From: an uncultured Saprospiraceae bacterium | Lineage (GTDB): Bacteria > Bacteroidota > Bacteroidia > Chitinophagales > Saprospiraceae | Assembly (NCBI GenBank): GCA_938015435.1 | Contig: CALLPN010000006.1 | Coordinates: 124,001 to 188,000 of the forward strand | Length of the DNA stretch: 64,000 bases | Direction: 5' to 3' | Part shown: positions 59,387 to 64,000 of the stretch, piece by piece | How positions within the stretch are numbered: position 1 is the stretch's first letter | Layout: each line of letters opens with the position of its first letter | Translations under genes and position numbers: made by a program | The notes under the pieces: model-generated | Database searches by the model: none | What the model was told of the DNA's origin: nothing | The model's input: the letters and a program-made list of their open reading frames with translations, nothing else

Positions 59387-59797
59387 TTACATCGCTGGAT
59401 ATTCCACATAATTCCTTGGTGTCTCCCACAGCTTGATACCTAGATCATACTCCTTATCAATACACCCGCGTAAGATTTTATATATCTCATAGCAAATATG
59501 CTCAGCAGTTGGTATTTTCTCTTTAAATTCAGGAACCTCTAGATTAAGATTTTTATGATCGTAACGGTCCTCTATTTTCTCTTTGATGATATCAGAGAGT
59601 ATTCCCAAATCAAAAAGATAGCCAGTGTCAGGGTCTACTTCTCCACTAAGCCTCACTTCTAGCTCGTAGTTATGGCCGTGATAATGAGGGTTATTACATT
59701 TTCCAAAGATCTCTTGATTTTTCTCGTCGCTCCATTTAGGGTTAAACAACCTATGTGCTGCGTTGAAATGTGCCTTTCTGTATACAGATATCCTCAT
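59387..59797 (-). CDS. 6-pyruvoyl-tetrahydropterin synthase / QueD family protein
   Basis: 136-residue zinc enzyme of the T-fold superfamily acting on dihydroneopterin triphosphate. Zinc ligands are His15 (AAHRLF) and the two in HGH (about 40 and 42), the catalytic cysteine lies in 'GKCNNPHYHGHNYELEV'. The 'GKCNNP-x-x-HGHNY' spacing is that of pyruvoyl-tetrahydropterin synthases, while most QueD proteins have a shorter cysteine-to-HGH gap. No queC, queE or queF is nearby, so the product (pterin or preQ0) is undecided. Confidence 0.85.
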   Translation of the reverse strand: MRISVYRKAHFNAAHRLFNPKWSDEKNQEIFGKCNNPHYHGHNYELEVRLSGEVDPDTGYLFDLGILSDIIKEKIEDRYDHKNLNLEVPEFKEKIPTAEHICYEIYKILRGCIDKEYDLGIKLWETPRNYVEYPAM

Positions 59798-59874
59798 CTT
59801 CTAGTTTCTTTTATGCGTACTTAACATATCGTATGTAACTTTAGTTTTAGAGATGTACATTTGAGATTTAATCA

Positions 59875-61044
59875 ATGACTCTATTACAAACTATGCAGTT
59901 TCTATCAATTCCTGGACAAGCTAAAGAAAAAAAGCAACTTGTTACTCAAGTAGATCAAGATAGAATACCTCATGCTCAGATATTATTAGGAAGGCCTGGT
60001 TCACCTAAGTTGGCTTTGGCTTTAGCTTACGCCTGTTATATATTGTGTTTGGATAAAAAGAATGGCGATTCTTGTGGAGTATGTAAATCTTGTTTGAAAT
60101 CAATGCAATTCAAACATCCAGATCTTCATTTTGCCTTTCCAGTCATTAGTAAAGAAGGTAAGAAGAGGGAAGAAACCACGAGTCAAGACTTTTTAGATAA
60201 ATGGAGATCTGCAATTACAGACAATCCATACATGGATATCCAATCATGGTCTCAATATATAGGCGCCGAAAAATCTCAGCCAAATATCAATACTAGAGAA
60301 TGTAATGATATGATCAAACAGTTAGGAATGAGGTCTTTTGAATCGCCATATAAGTTGCAGATTATATGGCTTCCAGAGTATTTGGGGAAGGAAGGGAATA
60401 GATTACTTAAGATGATCGAAGAGCCTACTGACAATACCTTTATCATATTGATAGCCGAAAATCAAGAAAGAATACTGAATACGGTTATTTCGAGATGTCA
60501 AATAACTAAAGTAAGTCCTGTATCAGATGATCATGCAATCGATTATATCACTGCAAGACATCCAAATATAGATTCTGATATCTTGGCACAAGCGGTACAG
60601 ATGTCTGATGGTGACCTCCATAAAGCTATGAGTATCTCTTTGGGATCGTCTGTTGATTATTCTGATCTATTGTTGTCTTGGATGAGATTAAGTTATAAAA
60701 GGGACTTCAGTGAGCTAAATGATTGGATTACATTGCTTAACTCTAAAGGAAGGGAAGATATTAAGCACTTTATAGAGTATGCTATGAGCTTTATGAGAGA
60801 ATATGCATTCTTCCTTCAAACTAATGACGTATCGCGTCTCAGCGTCTCTCAGCAATCTACAGCTCAAAATATGACTAAAATTATGGATATGATCAAAGTA
60901 GAATCTGTTGCCAAACTACTACAGGAGAGTCTCAGAGATATTATGAGAAATATCAATCCTCGTATATGTCTTATGGCTAAATCAATCGAATTGGGAGATA
61001 TACTACGATCTAAAGATCAAGTAAAATCTCTTTATAATGTATAG
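59875..61044 (+). CDS. holB: DNA polymerase III subunit delta'
   Basis: 389-residue clamp-loader subunit. The P-loop equivalent 'GRPGSPKLALAL' (39-50) is degenerate and lacks the GKT/S, as is normal for delta'. Three cysteines (C67, C70, C73) form part of the zinc site. 'GNRLLKMIEEPTDNTFIILI' and 'ILNTVISRCQ' are the usual clamp-loader motifs. It lies divergently from the PTPS-family gene and upstream of ricT, the order usual in Bacteroidota. Confidence 0.9.
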   Translation: MTLLQTMQFLSIPGQAKEKKQLVTQVDQDRIPHAQILLGRPGSPKLALALAYACYILCLDKKNGDSCGVCKSCLKSMQFKHPDLHFAFPVISKEGKKREETTSQDFLDKWRSAITDNPYMDIQSWSQYIGAEKSQPNINTRECNDMIKQLGMRSFESPYKLQIIWLPEYLGKEGNRLLKMIEEPTDNTFIILIAENQERILNTVISRCQITKVSPVSDDHAIDYITARHPNIDSDILAQAVQMSDGDLHKAMSISLGSSVDYSDLLLSWMRLSYKRDFSELNDWITLLNSKGREDIKHFIEYAMSFMREYAFFLQTNDVSRLSVSQQSTAQNMTKIMDMIKVESVAKLLQESLRDIMRNINPRICLMAKSIELGDILRSKDQVKSLYNV

Positions 61045-61262
61045 GCTAAGATTCGTAAAACAGAGCTTTTAAGTCTATTTGGAGCATGATTAATTGAAAA
61101 TTTAAGCGTTGATATTAATTTTGCTTATAGATAACTTATATATTAGCCTAATATCAGATATATGATCCGTAACTTTGGATCGAAAGAAGAATAAATAACA
61201 TATACGCCAATATAGTGAGAGAGGTATTGAAGTGAGGCGTTCAGCATATAAAATAAAGAAAC

Positions 61263-62645
61263 ATGGGGTGTACGAACTGCAGCTATGATAATAATGGAAC
61301 TCCCAAAGGATGTGGTGATAAAGGCCATTGTAGCTCTGGAAGTTGTAACAAGAGAAATACATACGATTGGATCAATACATTAGAATTAGAGGATCCAATG
61401 GAATTTAATATGGTCGAGGTATCTTTTAAAAAAGGGTCTCGAAAAGAGTTTTTTATTAAAAAAGATCATCTACAATGCGATACAGGCGATATGGTCCTGG
61501 TCGAAAGTTCTAGCGGGTATGATGTAGGAAGAGTTTCCTTATCTGGAGATCTTGTTAGACTTCAGATGAAAAAGAAACGAGTTGGAGAAGATAGAGTGAC
61601 CTTAAGCATAATTAGAAAAGCGAATGAACGAGATCTTGAGAAGCTGGACGAAGCAAGATCTTTAGAAAAGCAAGCTATGGTCCAGGCTAGGGCTATATCT
61701 CGTAGTCTCGGACTTGATATGAAAGTGGGAGATGTAGAGTTTCAAGGAGATAAGCGAAAGGCTACGTTCTACTATACGGCTGATGGACGTGTAGACTTCA
61801 GAGAACTTGTACGTAGTTATGCCAAAGAATTCAAAGTGAAAATTGAAATGCGCCAGATTGGAGCTAGACAAGAATCTGCTAGGATTGGTGGAATTGGTGC
61901 TTGTGGACGAGAGCTTTGTTGTAGTACATGGTTGAGTGATTTCAAATCTGTAAGTACAACAGCAGCTAGATATCAAAATATATCGATCAATCAAACCAAA
62001 CTCTCAGGACAATGTGGTAGACTCAAATGTTGTCTTAATTATGAATTGGATTCTTATGTAGATGCGTTGGAAGATTTTCCTCGCAAAGCAGATCATATAA
62101 AGACTAAGAAGGGTAGAGCATCACTTATCAAAACTAACATTTTTAAAGGTCTCTTATATTATAGTTATGATGATCCTATGTTACGTGGACCTATGGTGGC
62201 ACTGCCAAAGCAGCGTGTTAAGGATATTCAAGAGATGAATAAGGCAGGAGAATACCCAGGTGATCTTCTCGATGTAGAAGCGATACTTAAGCAAGAACAA
62301 GAGAAATCTGCTAATGTAGAGTTTGCAGATGTGACTGGAGATATAGTACTACCGGAAACTAAGAAAAGAAGAAAAGGAAATCATAAAAATAAGAGAAAAG
62401 GTAAATCTGATAGCCGTAATCCTCAAGGGAAAAGGCCATCTGGAAAAGGTGGAGATGCAAAGTCAGGTAACAACAATAATAAGTCAAATAAAGGACCTTC
62501 ACCAAAAGGCAAAAAGTCTTCTAATAGCCCTAAATCAGAAGGTGGGAAGAAAAGAAGTCCTCAAAGAAATAACAGAAATAAGAAAAATAATTCTAAAGGC
62601 GATTCTAATAAAGGAGAAGCACCCAAATCTGATAGTAAGTCCTAA
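61263..62645 (+). CDS. ricT: RicT-like PSP1-domain protein
   Basis: 460 residues. N-terminal Cys-rich part ('GCTNCSYDN', 'GHCSSGSCN'), then the PSP1 domain with 'RIGGIGACGRELCCSTWLSD' and 'QCGRLKCCLNYELDSY'. In Firmicutes RicT (YaaT) helps mature mRNA with RNase Y and binds Fe-S clusters; in Bacteroidota the role is unknown. From about residue 365 the tail is Lys/Asn/Ser/Gly-rich and disordered, which is longer than usual. It follows holB by 218 bases; gldH, a common next gene in this phylum, is absent. Confidence 0.85.
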   Translation: MGCTNCSYDNNGTPKGCGDKGHCSSGSCNKRNTYDWINTLELEDPMEFNMVEVSFKKGSRKEFFIKKDHLQCDTGDMVLVESSSGYDVGRVSLSGDLVRLQMKKKRVGEDRVTLSIIRKANERDLEKLDEARSLEKQAMVQARAISRSLGLDMKVGDVEFQGDKRKATFYYTADGRVDFRELVRSYAKEFKVKIEMRQIGARQESARIGGIGACGRELCCSTWLSDFKSVSTTAARYQNISINQTKLSGQCGRLKCCLNYELDSYVDALEDFPRKADHIKTKKGRASLIKTNIFKGLLYYSYDDPMLRGPMVALPKQRVKDIQEMNKAGEYPGDLLDVEAILKQEQEKSANVEFADVTGDIVLPETKKRRKGNHKNKRKGKSDSRNPQGKRPSGKGGDAKSGNNNNKSNKGPSPKGKKSSNSPKSEGGKKRSPQRNNRNKKNNSKGDSNKGEAPKSDSKS

Positions 62646-62729
62646 ATGCTGCACGCGTTAGATGATTAAAATTAGGTTTTGAAAAAGTGAATATTTAGAA
62701 ATAAAAGAAATTTAAAAATAAAGAAGAAG

Positions 62730-64000
62730 ATGTACGATGTTACAGTCATAGGAAGTGGACCTGGAGGATACGTAGCTGCTATAAGATGCGCTCAACTAGG
62801 TATGAAGACAGCTATTATCGAGAAATACAATACTCTTGGAGGTACTTGTCTAAATGTTGGATGTATTCCATCCAAAGCACTTTTAGATAGTTCTGAACAT
62901 TACCATAATGCCGCTCATAAGTTTGAAATTCACGGAATCAAATTATCTAATCTTAAGGTAGATATGCCTAAGATGGTTCAGCGTAAAGATGATGTTGTAA
63001 GTCAAACCACGAAAGGCATTGATTTTTTGATGAAAAAAAACAAGATTGATGTACTTCATGGACATGGATCGTTTATAAGTGCTACTAAGATTAAAGTAAC
63101 GAAAGAAGATGGTTCTTCAATCGAAGTCGAAACTAAGAAGGTAATTATTGCAACAGGATCTAAGCCAATTACACCACCTGCATTTGCTTATGATAAAAAT
63201 AGAGTCATAACTTCTACAGAAGCGCTTAATATTAAAAAGGTACCAAAGCGTATGATCGTTATTGGTGCAGGAGTAATAGGACTTGAGTTAGGATCTGTTT
63301 ATGCCAGATTAGGAACAGAGGTAGAAGTCATAGAATATCAAGATAGAATCCTTCCAGGGATGGATAAGGATTGTGCTAAAGAACTCCAAAGATCACTTAA
63401 GAAAATTGGCGTGAAGTTCCATCTCAAGCATATGGTGACGGGTGTAAAAGCAACAAAGACTGGCGTAACTGTAGATTTTCAAAAAAGAGATACAGATGAT
63501 GTAATACAAAGTAAAGCTGATTATTGCCTTGTTGCCATTGGAAGAAGGGCGTATACTGACAACCTTGGATTGGAAAATGTTGGTATTACTACTGACGATA
63601 AAGGTAGAATAGAAGTAGACAATCATCTTCAAACAAATACACCTAATGTATTTGCAATTGGTGATGTAATCAAAGGTGCCATGCTAGCTCATAAGGCTGA
63701 GGAAGAAGGTGTCTTTGTAGCAGAATATATGTTCGGAGAAAAACCACACATCGATTATAATTTGATTCCTGGAGTAGTTTATACATGGCCAGAAGTTGCG
63801 GCTGTGGGAAAAACTGAAGAACAGCTCAAAGAAGCAGGAATAGAATATAAAGTAGGTAAATTTCCTTTCAAAGCATTAGGTAGAGCTAGGGCTAGTATGG
63901 ATACAGAAGGTATAGTCAAAGTATTAGCTCATAAAGAAACCGATGAGTTGCTAGGTGTGCATATGACAGGCCCGCGTACGGCAGATGTTATTATGGAAGC
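62730..64000 (+). CDS. lpdA: Dihydrolipoyl dehydrogenase (3' truncated)
   Basis: FAD flavoenzyme that reoxidises lipoyl groups of 2-oxoacid dehydrogenases or the glycine cleavage system. The frame is open from ATG 62730 to the end of the window (423 codons). The FAD loop 'VTVIGSGPGGYVAAIRC' (5-20) leads to the redox pair C40 and C45 in 'GGTCLNVGCIPSK'. The NAD loop 'VIGAGVIGLELGSVYARLG' and 'FAIGDVIKGAMLAHKAEEEG' follow. The C-terminal interface domain starts ('HMTGPRTADVIMEA') and is cut off. Confidence 0.95.
   Translation, partial: MYDVTVIGSGPGGYVAAIRCAQLGMKTAIIEKYNTLGGTCLNVGCIPSKALLDSSEHYHNAAHKFEIHGIKLSNLKVDMPKMVQRKDDVVSQTTKGIDFLMKKNKIDVLHGHGSFISATKIKVTKEDGSSIEVETKKVIIATGSKPITPPAFAYDKNRVITSTEALNIKKVPKRMIVIGAGVIGLELGSVYARLGTEVEVIEYQDRILPGMDKDCAKELQRSLKKIGVKFHLKHMVTGVKATKTGVTVDFQKRDTDDVIQSKADYCLVAIGRRAYTDNLGLENVGITTDDKGRIEVDNHLQTNTPNVFAIGDVIKGAMLAHKAEEEGVFVAEYMFGEKPHIDYNLIPGVVYTWPEVAAVGKTEEQLKEAGIEYKVGKFPFKALGRARASMDTEGIVKVLAHKETDELLGVHMTGPRTADVIME

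Overview
The window looks like ordinary chromosome from an AT-rich member of the Bacteroidota, most likely a Saprospiria-type lineage. Five secreted proteins end in type IX secretion (T9SS) sorting domains with an 'F/Y/S-PNP' motif. Menaquinone seems to be made by the futalosine route (MqnE). Lipoproteins are numerous, genes lack obvious Shine-Dalgarno sites, and several genes use TTG or GTG starts. I see no tRNA, rRNA, CRISPR array, complete insertion sequence or prophage. The first gene (murD) and the last (lpd) are cut by the window edges.

Layout. (1) 1-9140: division and cell-wall (dcw) cluster murD-ftsW-murG-murC-ftsQ-ftsA-ftsZ, all forward, closed by a terminator. (2) 9.4-17.5 kb: accessory stretch with a hairpin or MITE-like element, a lipoprotein, a CDP-alcohol phosphatidyltransferase, mqnE, an LppM-like/DUF1080 fusion lipoprotein, a T9SS cargo protein, and a TonB-like protein followed by two lipoproteins carrying the same C-terminal domain. 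(3) 17.8-27.5 kb: FG-GAP T9SS protein, acetyltransferases, a DMT permease, guaA overlapping a periplasmic-binding lipoprotein, trmH, a DUF4920 lipoprotein and a rhomboid protease. (4) 27.5-34.8 kb, reverse: an envelope-glycan cluster (GT9, two GT4, GT2) interleaved with a prohibitin-like protein and cysQ, then a thioredoxin-like lipoprotein and a methyltransferase. (5) 34.9-42.4 kb: M4 metallopeptidase, small secreted proteins, a YkgJ-type protein, the rplU-rpmA operon in which L27 carries a helix-hairpin-helix tail, and a bilobed aspartyl protease with PDZ. (6) 42.5-50.8 kb: APC permease, a P-loop ATPase plus arrestin-like membrane protein pair, arylamine N-acetyltransferase, GNAT, a probable group II intron remnant, katG and an outer-membrane barrel. 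(7) 50.9-64 kb: a 50-residue YqaE/Pmp3 protein, an orphan LytS-type sensor kinase, a two-gene membrane Fe-S/flavoprotein redox module, two T9SS proteins, a PTPS-family enzyme, holB, ricT and lpd.

Best candidates for something new: the ATPase/arrestin-like pair (43.9-45.5 kb), the TonB-like protein with two lipoprotein copies of its C-terminal domain (15.2-17.4 kb), the L27-HhH fusion (39.9-40.7 kb), the LppM-like/DUF1080 fusion (12.3-13.7 kb), and two non-coding elements (9.44-9.57 kb and 47.1-47.3 kb). All functions were assigned by reading motifs; no database search was run.
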